Shown here piece after piece: positions 1 through 5,822 of a stretch of DNA of 6,469 nucleotides. This stretch comes from Prolixibacteraceae bacterium. GTDB lineage: Bacteria > Bacteroidota > Bacteroidia > Bacteroidales > Prolixibacteraceae. The stretch is from NCBI GenBank assembly GCA_016788685.1, contig JAEUSS010000246.1, forward strand, positions 1 to 6,469, given 5' to 3'. The notes below the pieces were generated by a model, which did no database searches, was not told the DNA's origin, and saw nothing but the letters and a program-made list of their open reading frames with translations. The position numbers and the translations under genes were made by a program. Position 1 is the stretch's first letter. The number at the start of each line of letters is the position of its first letter.

Positions 1-57
1 ATGTTATCTAACACACCAACAATCAAGCGACTACCCTCCTGGCGCCTACATCTTATC

Positions 58-528
58 TCATTCTGCAATTTCGCAAATGGTGGCACCGGTCATCCGGATT
101 AAATCTTCGGGATTGAGTTTGAGTTGCAGGCCGCGCTGTCCGGCACTTACAAAAATAGTATCGAACAACTGACAGGTTTCGTGAATGTAAATCGGGTAGG
201 CTTTTTTCATACCCAACGGCGAGCAGCCCCCACGGATGTAACCGGTTAATCCAAGCAACTCTTTCTGGTGAACCATCGCGCAGCTTTTATTTCCGGAGAC
301 TTTGGCCGCCTTCTTTAAATCAACTTCGGCATTTCCGGGGATAACTGCCACAAACACGCCCGTTTTGTCGCCCCGCAACACCAGTGTTTTAAAGATCTGT
401 TCGATGTCCTGACCGATTTTTTTTGCCAAAGCTGCTGCACTCAGGTCATTTTCATCAACCTCGTATCCGGCCAGTTCATAGTTGATTCCGGCGGCATCAA
501 GCAGGCGGGCGGCATTGGTTTTCTTCAT
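58..528 (-). CDS. ybaK: YbaK/EbsC-type Cys-tRNA(Pro) deacylase
   Basis: A 156-residue protein, the usual length for single-domain YbaK proteins. The family hydrolyses Cys-tRNA(Pro), and sometimes other mischarged tRNAs, acting in trans in the cytoplasm to clear errors made by prolyl-tRNA synthetase. Visible family marks are the IFKTLV segment with Lys47 in the position of the essential lysine, the glycine-rich GGCSPLG loop at residues 100-106 followed by MKKAYP, and the C-terminal SAGQRGLQLKLNP stretch at 128-140 leading into the DL..MTGA end. The frame stays open upstream to about position 699, but that part is low-complexity antisense of the neighbouring mutarotase gene. The ATG at 528, giving MKKTNAARLL, fits the family start. 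The gene lies 77 bases downstream of the mutarotase on the same strand, but a stem-loop separates them, so co-transcription is uncertain. No good Shine-Dalgarno is present. Substrate specificity is inferred from the family. Confidence 0.93.
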   Translation of the reverse strand: MKKTNAARLLDAAGINYELAGYEVDENDLSAAALAKKIGQDIEQIFKTLVLRGDKTGVFVAVIPGNAEVDLKKAAKVSGNKSCAMVHQKELLGLTGYIRGGCSPLGMKKAYPIYIHETCQLFDTIFVSAGQRGLQLKLNPEDLIRMTGATICEIAE

Positions 529-547
529 GATGATTCGGTATAAAAAT

Positions 548-593
548 ACCAGGACACGAAGGTTCAACGATCTTTGCGCCTTCGTGTCCCGGT
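548..593 (-). terminator. Stem-loop, probable intrinsic terminator of the mutarotase gene
   Basis: Perfect 11-base arms lie at 552-562 (GGACACGAAGG) and 579-589 (CCTTCGTGTCC), with a 16-base loop. After one mismatch (551/590) the stem extends by three more pairs (548-550 with 591-593). On the minus strand it begins 13 bases past the mutarotase stop and is followed by TATTTTTA (548-541), a short U-tract, as expected for a Rho-independent terminator. The loop is longer than usual and the U-tract is interrupted, so partial read-through into ybaK is possible. The arm and loop wording (CACGAAGG, CTTTGCGCCTTCGTG) also resembles a dispersed intergenic repeat, described in the findings. Confidence 0.55.
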
Positions 594-605
594 GTTGAAA
601 ACAGG

Positions 606-1508
606 CTATTCTTCCAGCCCGATAATGGCAGAAGTTTCGAACGATTCGCCGGCAGCCAGTCTGACCGGATAATCGAAGGCATTGGTGGCTTCCACGCAAA
701 CAAACATTTCCCAGGCATCATCGGGCAAATCGCCGATTTTGGCACATGTTTCGGCTCCCGGATTCCAAACCGTGGTGACCTTACTGCCCGTTTTATCCAC
801 CTTAATCCGGCGACGGAAAGCGCTGTCGGCAATCACCACAGGGGTTTCGGTGCCCAGGTAGTGCCGGGTGAGCGGCTCCTGAATTTGCAGAAACTCTTCG
901 TCCTGAACGCCGTTTTCTCCGGAAAGCTGGTTGTAATAGGCCGTGCCCTGCAAACCTTCAATACTTATATTCTCAATGCCCGAGAGACCGTAATACGAAT
1001 GCAGCGCGCAGGTATACTCCAGCGGTTCGTCCGACGGGTTGGTCACCTTCAGCTTAACTTCCAGGGTTTTCCCGACGACGATAGTCATTTCGGCGCGGAA
1101 TTCGTGCGGCCAGTAAGCTTTTGTTTCTTCGGAAGAACTAAGTTGCAGGACCACGATGGTTTCGCCCGTTGCTCCGGATTCTGTTTTCACCACCTCCCAG
1201 TACATCAGGCGGGCAAAGCCGTGCTGCGGTTTCTCCGGATCAGTTTTGTGCGGGCCGAACCACGGAAAACACACCGGAATTCCGCCGCGGATGGGTTTAC
1301 CAACTTCAAAATTGCTGTCGGGGCTCATCCACAGGATTTCCATCGCGCGGTGCGGACGGAAACTCGTTACATGTGCGCCATACAGGCAAATATCGGCATC
1401 GGCATATTTGTTTGAAACAGTTATAAACACCAGATCCTCTTCGAGCTCGGCAAAACCAACTTCGCCTTCAATGCTGAATTTTTCGTCCAGTTCGTCAATA
1501 TCAATCAT
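606..1508 (-). CDS. D-hexose-6-phosphate mutarotase (YeaD-like aldose 1-epimerase family)
   Basis: A 300-residue protein matching the usual size of YeaD-type mutarotases, which interconvert the alpha and beta anomers of glucose-6-phosphate and related sugar phosphates in the cytoplasm. The order of family motifs is complete: GAHV at 44-47, the LWMS segment at 59-62, the substrate-phosphate/sugar strand KPIRGGIPVCFPWFG at 71-85, HGFAR at 96-100 with His96, ALHSYY at 168-173 with the probable catalytic His170, WNP at 248-250, and FVCVEATN at 269-276 with Glu273 as the probable catalytic base. The frame extends to a TTG at 1517, but the ATG at 1508 (MIDIDELDEKF) is the more likely start. The gene is divergent from the ATP-cone nuclease gene across about 165 bases and lies upstream of ybaK on the same strand. 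The exact sugar substrate cannot be read from the sequence. Confidence 0.92.
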   Translation of the reverse strand: MIDIDELDEKFSIEGEVGFAELEEDLVFITVSNKYADADICLYGAHVTSFRPHRAMEILWMSPDSNFEVGKPIRGGIPVCFPWFGPHKTDPEKPQHGFARLMYWEVVKTESGATGETIVVLQLSSSEETKAYWPHEFRAEMTIVVGKTLEVKLKVTNPSDEPLEYTCALHSYYGLSGIENISIEGLQGTAYYNQLSGENGVQDEEFLQIQEPLTRHYLGTETPVVIADSAFRRRIKVDKTGSKVTTVWNPGAETCAKIGDLPDDAWEMFVCVEATNAFDYPVRLAAGESFETSAIIGLEE

Positions 1509-1552
1509 GGGCTTCAAGAATTATTTAGTTGTGCTTTTAACGAAAATCAGCG

Positions 1553-1559
1553 CAAGGTA
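1553..1559 (-). promoter_or_regulatory. Possible weak -7 box for the mutarotase gene
   Basis: On the minus strand this reads TACCTTG followed by CG, resembling the Bacteroidota -7 element TAnnTTTG with one T missing. It would put the transcript start about 40 bases before the ATG at 1508. No TTTG box is seen at the usual upstream spacing; the nearest is 28 bases away. It is offered only as the best candidate in the divergent intergenic region. Confidence 0.25.
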
Positions 1560-1624
1560 ACAAACCTTTTCCGGTGATAAAAGAGCCCAAAGAACAAGTT
1601 GAGCCGGATTCACGCCAGTTTTAT

Positions 1625-1632
1625 TATCTTTC
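1625..1632 (+). promoter_or_regulatory. Bacteroidota-type -7 box for the ATP-cone nuclease gene
   Basis: TATCTTTC matches TAnnTTTG at all but the last position. A TTG at 1599-1601 lies 23 bases upstream as a possible -33 element. The predicted transcript start, near 1637, lies inside the 5' extension of the reading frame. This argues that the upstream TTG codon (1599) is not the start and favours the ATG codons at 1659 or 1674. Confidence 0.45.
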
Positions 1633-1673
1633 GTGGTCTTTCAATTAAACTGAACCCGATGAGGAATAATTTT

Positions 1674-2498
1674 ATGGTGAAAAAGGTCTCCGGAGAGCTG
1701 GAGGCATTCTCGAAGATCAAACTGATCCGTTCACTGGAACGCTCCGGAGCCGACGATACTGTCATTAATTCAATCGTTAAAGAAGTGGAATCGTTGCTGT
1801 ACGATGGCATTTCGAGCAAAAAAATCTACAACATGGCCTTCGGGCTGCTGCGTAAAAAACAATCGGGCACCGCTTCGCGTTACAAGTTGAAGAAAGCCAT
1901 GATGGAGCTTGGCCCTACCGGTTATCCGTTTGAGTATTTTGTCGGCGAGATTTTCAGGCTAAAGGGTTTTGATGTCCAGGTAGGACAAACGCTCCAGGGG
2001 CAGTGTGTCACGCACGAGGTGGATGTGGTTGCAACAACCGGCAAGGAGCAGCATTTTATCGAGTGCAAATATTACCAGCGAACCGGCAAAAACGCCAACG
2101 TACAGGTGCCGCTTTATATCCGCTCGCGGGTTGATGACATTGTCCGGAAAAGAAATTCGCAGGCCGAGTACGCCGGTTATTCGTTTCATGGCGGCATTGT
2201 TACCAACACCCGTTTCACCAACGATGCCATTTCGTTTGGCGAATGCACCGGACTTCATCTGCTCAGCTGGGACTATCCGGCAGGAAACGGGCTGAGGGAA
2301 ATCATTGACCGCGAACGGATCTTTCCCATCACCGTGCTGACCAAACTGTCGTTGGCCGACAAGCAGAAACTGATGAACCAGGGTATCGTTATTTGCGGAC
2401 AATTGCTCGAAACTCCCGAGGTACTCGAGATAACCAGCCTGGACAAAAACAAACACCAAAAGGTGCTAAACGAAATCAAGTACCTGTGCGGGCAGTAA
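1674..2498 (+). CDS. ATP-cone domain fused to a Mrr-like PD-(D/E)XK endonuclease domain
   Basis: A 274-residue cytoplasmic protein with three parts. Residues 2 to about 80 look like an ATP-cone, the nucleotide-sensing fold known from ribonucleotide reductase and NrdR: KKVSGELEAFSKIKLIRSL, then ERSGA, then a helical end with a basic KLKKAMMELGP. Residues 85 to about 200 look like a Mrr-type restriction endonuclease fold: Glu92 in GEIFRLKGF, Asp117 in HEVDVVA and the E-x-K pair Glu130/Lys132 in FIECKYY form a complete PD-(D/E)XK active-site set, and GGIVTNTRFTNDA at 173-185 is the typical later strand and helix. Residues 222-246 (LTKLSLADKQKLMNQGIVI...) resemble a helix-hairpin-helix DNA-binding segment. 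The start is uncertain. The ATG at 1674 has a rare SD-like GAGGAA (1661-1666) seven bases upstream and begins right at the cone; the in-frame ATG at 1659 adds five residues. No methyltransferase or helicase lies nearby. A nuclease role is inferred from residues; the natural substrate is unknown. Confidence 0.85.
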   Translation: MVKKVSGELEAFSKIKLIRSLERSGADDTVINSIVKEVESLLYDGISSKKIYNMAFGLLRKKQSGTASRYKLKKAMMELGPTGYPFEYFVGEIFRLKGFDVQVGQTLQGQCVTHEVDVVATTGKEQHFIECKYYQRTGKNANVQVPLYIRSRVDDIVRKRNSQAEYAGYSFHGGIVTNTRFTNDAISFGECTGLHLLSWDYPAGNGLREIIDRERIFPITVLTKLSLADKQKLMNQGIVICGQLLETPEVLEITSLDKNKHQKVLNEIKYLCGQ

Positions 2499-2555
2499 AG
2501 CGCAGCCCTTCCGATCAAATCCCGACTGTTTTTAACCTCTAAAATTGAACAAGCG

Positions 2556-3755
2556 ATGTCTGAATTTACCAATCATAAAGCCCTGAGAGTTGAAAAGCTG
2601 GTCGAACTGTTCCAGCTGGTCATTCGCGAAGAGTTGACTTCGGAACTGGTGCCCGGCTACCAGCAGGTCATTGATCATGCCGGCCCGGCCGATGTCATTG
2701 CCGTTGTCGACAAATTGGTCCAGCTTCAGATTCCGATGCCCGAGCTGAAAAAAGGGATCAACAAAGCCTTGAACCTTCTGGGCAAATCGTTACAGAATTT
2801 CCCTTACCAGCCACCTGTTTCGGGAAGTTTCTTTCACGTGCTCAATCAAAATAACGAGCAGATTGACCTTCGGCTGAAATCCATCCGCCCACTGTTCAAA
2901 GAGCTCAACCAAAACCAGCGCGATCCGTTGCTCCGGAAGGAATTAAAAAACAAATTCGTTGATTTGTCGCGGATCGACCTGCATTACCAGATCAAAGAAA
3001 ACGTACTGTTCCCGCTGATCGAGCGGTATCTGCCCGACTACCGCTGCCTGCAGGTGATGTGGTCGTTTCACGATGACATCCGGCGAAACCTGAAAGAAGC
3101 CATCTCGATGCTGGATCTTGCCGATCCCGACCTGAAAAGGTTCAACCGCCTGGCAGGCGATATTTTCTTCAACATTTACGCCATCAAGTTCCGCGAAGAG
3201 CGGCTTTTGTTCCCGATTGTCTCGGAGCTGATTCCCGAAAAGGAACTGAACGCGTTAATTCCCGAAAGTCTCGAAATCGGTTTCCCGTTTGTTCAGCCGG
3301 CAATACATTCTGAAGAACAAACTGCGATAAAACCTGAAAGTTCCGGAGAAGTGGATTTGAAAACCGGCCATTTATCAGCCGAACAAATCCAGCTGATTTT
3401 CAATCATTTGCCGATTGACATTACTTATGTCGATGAAAACAACCAGGTGAAATTTTTCTCAACTCCTGAAAAGCGGATTTTCAGGAGAACCAACTCGATT
3501 ATTGGCCGAGATGTAAAAAACTGCCATCCGCACGAAAGTGTGCATGTGGTGGAGCAGATTGTGGATGCCTTCCGCAAAGGCGAAAAAGACAAGGCCAGTT
3601 TCTGGATTCAGATGAAAGGTGAATTTATCCTGATTCAGTACTTCGCCGTACGCGACGAGAAAGGGAATTACAAAGGCGTGGTGGAAGTTTCGCAGGAAAT
3701 CACCGAAATCCGAAACATTCAGGGCGAAAAACGGTTATTGGATTGGACACACTAA
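2556..3755 (+). CDS. DUF438 / hemerythrin-like / PAS domain protein
   Basis: A 399-residue soluble protein with no signal peptide or membrane segment. Residues 8 to about 80 are a helical DUF438 region (KLVELFQLVIREELTSELV, then IPMPELKKGINKAL). Residues 88-230 are a hemerythrin-like four-helix region with His94, His143 in LHYQIKENVLFP, His172 in MWSFHDDIR and Glu214/Glu215 in FREERLLFP; Glu148 is another possible metal ligand. After a variable linker (about 245-272), residues 275-397 form a PAS domain of the type specific to DUF438 proteins: LPIDITYVDENNQVKFFS, RIFRRT, IGRDVKNCHPHESVHVV, FWIQMKGEFILIQYFAVRDE and the terminal EKRLLDW. Such proteins are common in anaerobes and are thought to sense oxygen, NO or redox state, but their output is not established. 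There is no kinase or DNA-binding domain here. It starts 57 bases after the nuclease gene, without a visible terminator, and the cupin gene follows 11 bases after its stop. Confidence 0.88.
   Translation: MSEFTNHKALRVEKLVELFQLVIREELTSELVPGYQQVIDHAGPADVIAVVDKLVQLQIPMPELKKGINKALNLLGKSLQNFPYQPPVSGSFFHVLNQNNEQIDLRLKSIRPLFKELNQNQRDPLLRKELKNKFVDLSRIDLHYQIKENVLFPLIERYLPDYRCLQVMWSFHDDIRRNLKEAISMLDLADPDLKRFNRLAGDIFFNIYAIKFREERLLFPIVSELIPEKELNALIPESLEIGFPFVQPAIHSEEQTAIKPESSGEVDLKTGHLSAEQIQLIFNHLPIDITYVDENNQVKFFSTPEKRIFRRTNSIIGRDVKNCHPHESVHVVEQIVDAFRKGEKDKASFWIQMKGEFILIQYFAVRDEKGNYKGVVEVSQEITEIRNIQGEKRLLDWTH
3463..3487 (+). repeat. Perfect 10-base inverted repeat inside the PAS-coding region
   Basis: Arms at 3463-3472 (CTCCTGAAAA) and 3478-3487 (TTTTCAGGAG) are exactly complementary across a five-base GCGGA loop. 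The repeat lies within codons for residues 303-311 (TPEKRIFRR) of the DUF438/PAS protein, so it would form a hairpin in the mRNA while coding a conserved peptide stretch. No function is evident. Confidence 0.6.
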
Positions 3756-3766
3756 CACCGAAGAAA

Positions 3767-4105
3767 ATGAAGGTAACCCGATATCAGGACCAGGAGAAAC
3801 ATCCGAACCCACATGGCGTGGATGTCAGGAAATTGTATGACAAAGAGTCGGCTCAGGTCTCACACATTACCCTGGAGCCCGGCGAAGGATTAAAGCCCCA
3901 CAAAACGCCGGTTGATGTGTTTTTTGTTGTGCTCGAAGGAACACCGGTCATTCAGGTGGGCGACGAAGAGGAGATCTGCGAAAAGGATAATCTGATTGAA
4001 AGTCCGGCGAATATCGTCCACAACATATACAACCCGACCCAAAGCGTTGCGCGTATTCTGGTGGTAAAAGCCCCCCGGCCGTCAACGATGTCGCGGATTT
4101 TATAA
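3767..4105 (+). CDS. Small single-domain cupin protein
   Basis: A 112-residue cupin beta-barrel protein. Motif 1 is PGEGLKPHKTPVDVFFVVLEG (residues 38-58). It keeps the first histidine (His45) but has Thr47 where a second histidine is usual, and Asp50-Val51 in the region of the glutamate ligand. Motif 2 is SPANIVHNIYNP (79-90) with His85 and Asn89. It ends in VVKAPRP, a conserved tail of this cupin subgroup. Only about two of four canonical metal ligands remain, so metal binding may be altered or absent, and catalysis cannot be assumed; ligand binding or sensing is equally possible. The frame is open from a TTG at 3743 overlapping the previous gene, but the ATG at 3767 is preferred. Spacing of 11 bases from the DUF438/PAS gene suggests one operon and a related function. 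Confidence 0.85.
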   Translation: MKVTRYQDQEKHPNPHGVDVRKLYDKESAQVSHITLEPGEGLKPHKTPVDVFFVVLEGTPVIQVGDEEEICEKDNLIESPANIVHNIYNPTQSVARILVVKAPRPSTMSRIL

Positions 4106-4115
4106 GAATCCGGAA

Positions 4116-4784
4116 TCAGTAAATCTGGTTAAACTTCGCTTTGACGATTTCTTTCACCTCCTGCATGTCGATCTTGCGCCCCAGTTCACGCTCAATGGAA
4201 GTCACTCCGTAGGTAACAAAACCGCACGGGTTGATGTAGTTAAAGTAGCGCATATCGGTATTCACATTCAGGGCAAAGCCGTGCATGGAAACATAGCGGC
4301 TGATCCGAACACCTATCGCACAAATTTTTCGTGACTTCGCCGGAATGGTTGAATCAAGCCAAACGCCTGTTGCGCCTTCTTTCAGGGCGCCTTCCAGTCC
4401 GTATTCGGCAATGGTTTGAATGATGGCCTGCTCCATCTTGAAGATGTAATCTTTCACCCCCACTTTATAGTATTCCAGATCAACAATCGGGTAACCCACC
4501 AATTGCCCCGGGCCGTGATAAGTAATGTCGCCTCCCCGGTTGATTTTATAATAAATCGCGTCAATCTTTTTCAGAAAATCGCCGTTAACCAGCAGGTTAT
4601 GCTCATCGCCGCTTTTGCCAAGCGTGTAAACATGCGGATGCTCCACCAGCAAAAAACGATTGAGGCCGCTGCTTTTTTTTCCGGCCAGTTTATCGGCCAC
4701 CACTTCAGCATGTATCGATTCCTGGTAATCCCAGCATTCCTTGTAGTCTTTCAGACCCAGATCTTCGTAATTAAAATTTGCCAT
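4116..4784 (-). CDS. lipB: Octanoyltransferase LipB
   Basis: A 222-residue cytoplasmic enzyme that moves octanoyl from octanoyl-acyl carrier protein to a lysine of the lipoyl domains of dehydrogenase complexes and GcvH, the first step of endogenous lipoate assembly. Motifs are complete: RGGDITYHGPGQLVGYPI at 83-100, GVWLD at 140-144, KICAIGVRISR at 153-163 with catalytic Lys153, SMHGFALNVN at 166-175, and INPCGF at 184-189 with catalytic Cys187. The Lys-to-Cys spacing of 34 residues is the same as in characterised LipB proteins. The ATG at 4784 gives MANFNYEDLGL, a start typical of Bacteroidota homologs. It lies 28 bases behind lipA on the same strand, so the two probably share a transcript. 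Its stop is 10 bases from the stop of the convergent cupin gene. Confidence 0.97.
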   Translation of the reverse strand: MANFNYEDLGLKDYKECWDYQESIHAEVVADKLAGKKSSGLNRFLLVEHPHVYTLGKSGDEHNLLVNGDFLKKIDAIYYKINRGGDITYHGPGQLVGYPIVDLEYYKVGVKDYIFKMEQAIIQTIAEYGLEGALKEGATGVWLDSTIPAKSRKICAIGVRISRYVSMHGFALNVNTDMRYFNYINPCGFVTYGVTSIERELGRKIDMQEVKEIVKAKFNQIY

Positions 4785-4812
4785 CTCTTTTATTCAGTGA
4801 TTCAATTCCCGG

Positions 4813-5679
4813 TTATTTGGCTCCCGCGTGTAATTCTGCCCGGTACGACGACCGGACCAACGGGCTGCTTTCAACAAACGTAAAACCCTTTTTGAGCCCG
4901 ATTGTTCGGTAACGCTCAAATTGTTCGGGTGTAATATATTCTTTCACCTGAATGTGATTCAATGTCGGCGCCAGGTATTGCCCGATGGTCATCACTTTAC
5001 AGCCCGCCGCGAGCAAATCATCCATCACCTGCAAAACTTCCGCTTCGGTTTCGCCCAGCCCGAGCATGATCCCCGATTTGGCCACAATTCCGGAGTCGGC
5101 AATACAGCGAATGACTTCCAGACTGGTGCGGTATTTGGCCGCACTGCGGATTTGCGGGGTAAGCCGCTCAACGGTTTCCATGTTATGCGAAATCACTTCA
5201 GGAGCAGCATCAACCACCTGTTGGATAAGCTCTTTTCTCCCCTGAAAGTCGGGAATCAGCACCTCTATTTTTGTTTCCGGGTTTTGCCTTTTCACTTCGG
5301 CAATGGTTTGTTTCCAGAATCCGGCACCGAGATCAGGCAAATCATCGCGGTCAACCGAAGTAATTACGGCATGTTTCAGTTGCATGATGTGAACCGATTC
5401 GGCTATTCGCCAGGGTTCTTCGGCATCCGGAGGAAGAGGTTTGCCGGTAGTGACTCCGCAAAACTTGCAGTTGCGGGTGCAAATGTCGCCCAGGATCATA
5501 AATGTAGCAGTTCCCCTGTTCCAGCATTCGCCAATGTTGGGACAATTTCCGCTGGTACAAATGGTGTTCAGGTGGTGCTGGGTTACCAGGTTTTTCACCT
5601 TCGAATAGCTTTCGCCTTTGGGCAGTTGCATTTTCATCCACCGGGGAAGCCGCTCCCGCCCTTTCATTTCTGCAGTCAT
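4813..5679 (-). CDS. lipA: Lipoyl synthase LipA (radical SAM)
   Basis: A 288-residue iron-sulfur enzyme that inserts two sulfur atoms at C6 and C8 of protein-bound octanoyl groups, using S-adenosylmethionine radical chemistry and sacrificing its auxiliary cluster. Both cluster sites are intact: the auxiliary-cluster motif CTSGNCPNIGEC with Cys41, Cys46 and Cys52, and the radical-SAM motif CTRNCKFC with Cys67, Cys71 and Cys74. The C-terminal RSSY motif (276-279) supplies the serine ligand of the auxiliary cluster. Other family marks are GTATFMILGDICTR, SVDRDDLPDLGA (108-119), SHNMETVERL and KSGIMLGLGE (201-210). The length is normal for bacterial LipA. The ATG at 5679 (MTAEMKGRERLPRW) lies about 12 bases after a predicted transcript start. 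It is the first gene of a lipA-lipB unit. The work is oxygen-sensitive, which suits a low-oxygen lifestyle but does not prove it. Confidence 0.98.
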   Translation of the reverse strand: MTAEMKGRERLPRWMKMQLPKGESYSKVKNLVTQHHLNTICTSGNCPNIGECWNRGTATFMILGDICTRNCKFCGVTTGKPLPPDAEEPWRIAESVHIMQLKHAVITSVDRDDLPDLGAGFWKQTIAEVKRQNPETKIEVLIPDFQGRKELIQQVVDAAPEVISHNMETVERLTPQIRSAAKYRTSLEVIRCIADSGIVAKSGIMLGLGETEAEVLQVMDDLLAAGCKVMTIGQYLAPTLNHIQVKEYITPEQFERYRTIGLKKGFTFVESSPLVRSSYRAELHAGAK

Positions 5680-5695
5680 TGAATTAAAGTTTCTG

Positions 5696-5703
5696 CAAAA
5701 TTA
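5696..5703 (-). promoter_or_regulatory. Bacteroidota-type -7 box for lipA-lipB
   Basis: On the minus strand this reads TAATTTTG, a full match to TAnnTTTG, followed by CA. It would start transcription about 12 bases upstream of the lipA ATG, giving a very short leader. The -33 region is weak: a TTCG lies 17 bases upstream, with no clear TTTG. Confidence 0.5.
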
Positions 5704-5787
5704 GATTTTAAATCCGAAGGCGAAGAGACTTCCGCGCAATTCATTTCAGAAATATAAGCATAAAGAGCCTGATACGCTTTGGTTTGT

Positions 5788-5795
5788 TATTTTTG
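5788..5795 (+). promoter_or_regulatory. Bacteroidota-type -7 box for the TPR gene
   Basis: TATTTTTG matches TAnnTTTG fully and ends 27 bases before the ATG at 5823. No clear -33 TTTG is seen at the usual spacing. With the lipA box, it makes the 5680-5822 interval a divergent promoter region. Confidence 0.5.
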
Positions 5796-5799
5796 TACT

Positions 5800-5819
5800 T
5801 CAATCAAAAAAAAGATTGA
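5800..5819 (+). repeat. Small inverted repeat with an A8 loop in the TPR gene leader
   Basis: TCAATC (5800-5805), eight A residues (5806-5813) and GATTGA (5814-5819) form a perfect six-base inverted repeat. It sits around the predicted transcript start and ends three bases before the ATG. It may be a short leader hairpin exposing an A-rich loop, or simply the A-rich translation-initiation region typical of Bacteroidota. Confidence 0.4.
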
Positions 5820-5822
5820 TTC

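Noticed and set aside
1..57. Left edge of the window, including a TGTTA-TC-TAACA mini-palindrome at 2-13
   Set aside because: A five-base palindrome in AT-rich DNA is expected by chance; no coding frame or RNA structure could be supported.
529..699. A 57-residue N-terminal extension of the ybaK reading frame
   Set aside because: It overlaps the mutarotase gene and the stem-loop, its composition is unlike YbaK, and family proteins begin at the MKKTNAARLL start at 528.
861..1415. Plus-strand open frame of 184 codons inside the mutarotase gene
   Set aside because: It is antisense to a gene with complete mutarotase motifs; its predicted product shows no recognisable domain and has the biased composition of a shadow frame.
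1599..1673. Upstream TTG start for the ATP-cone nuclease
   Set aside because: A promoter-like TATCTTTC lies inside this stretch, TTG is a poor start when ATGs follow, and the residues before the cone show no domain character.
2490..2508. Possible terminator after the nuclease gene (GGGC...GCCC)
   Set aside because: Only four base pairs with an 11-base loop and no T-run; too weak to call.
2540..2547. TAAAATTG as a -7 box for the DUF438 gene
   Set aside because: It would start transcription within about four bases of the ATG and mismatches the TTTG part; co-transcription with the upstream gene is simpler.
4921..5682. Plus-strand open frame of 253 codons antisense to lipA
   Set aside because: It lies wholly opposite lipA, whose cysteine motifs are intact. 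The product is rich in His, Phe and Arg, as expected from reverse translation of a coding strand.
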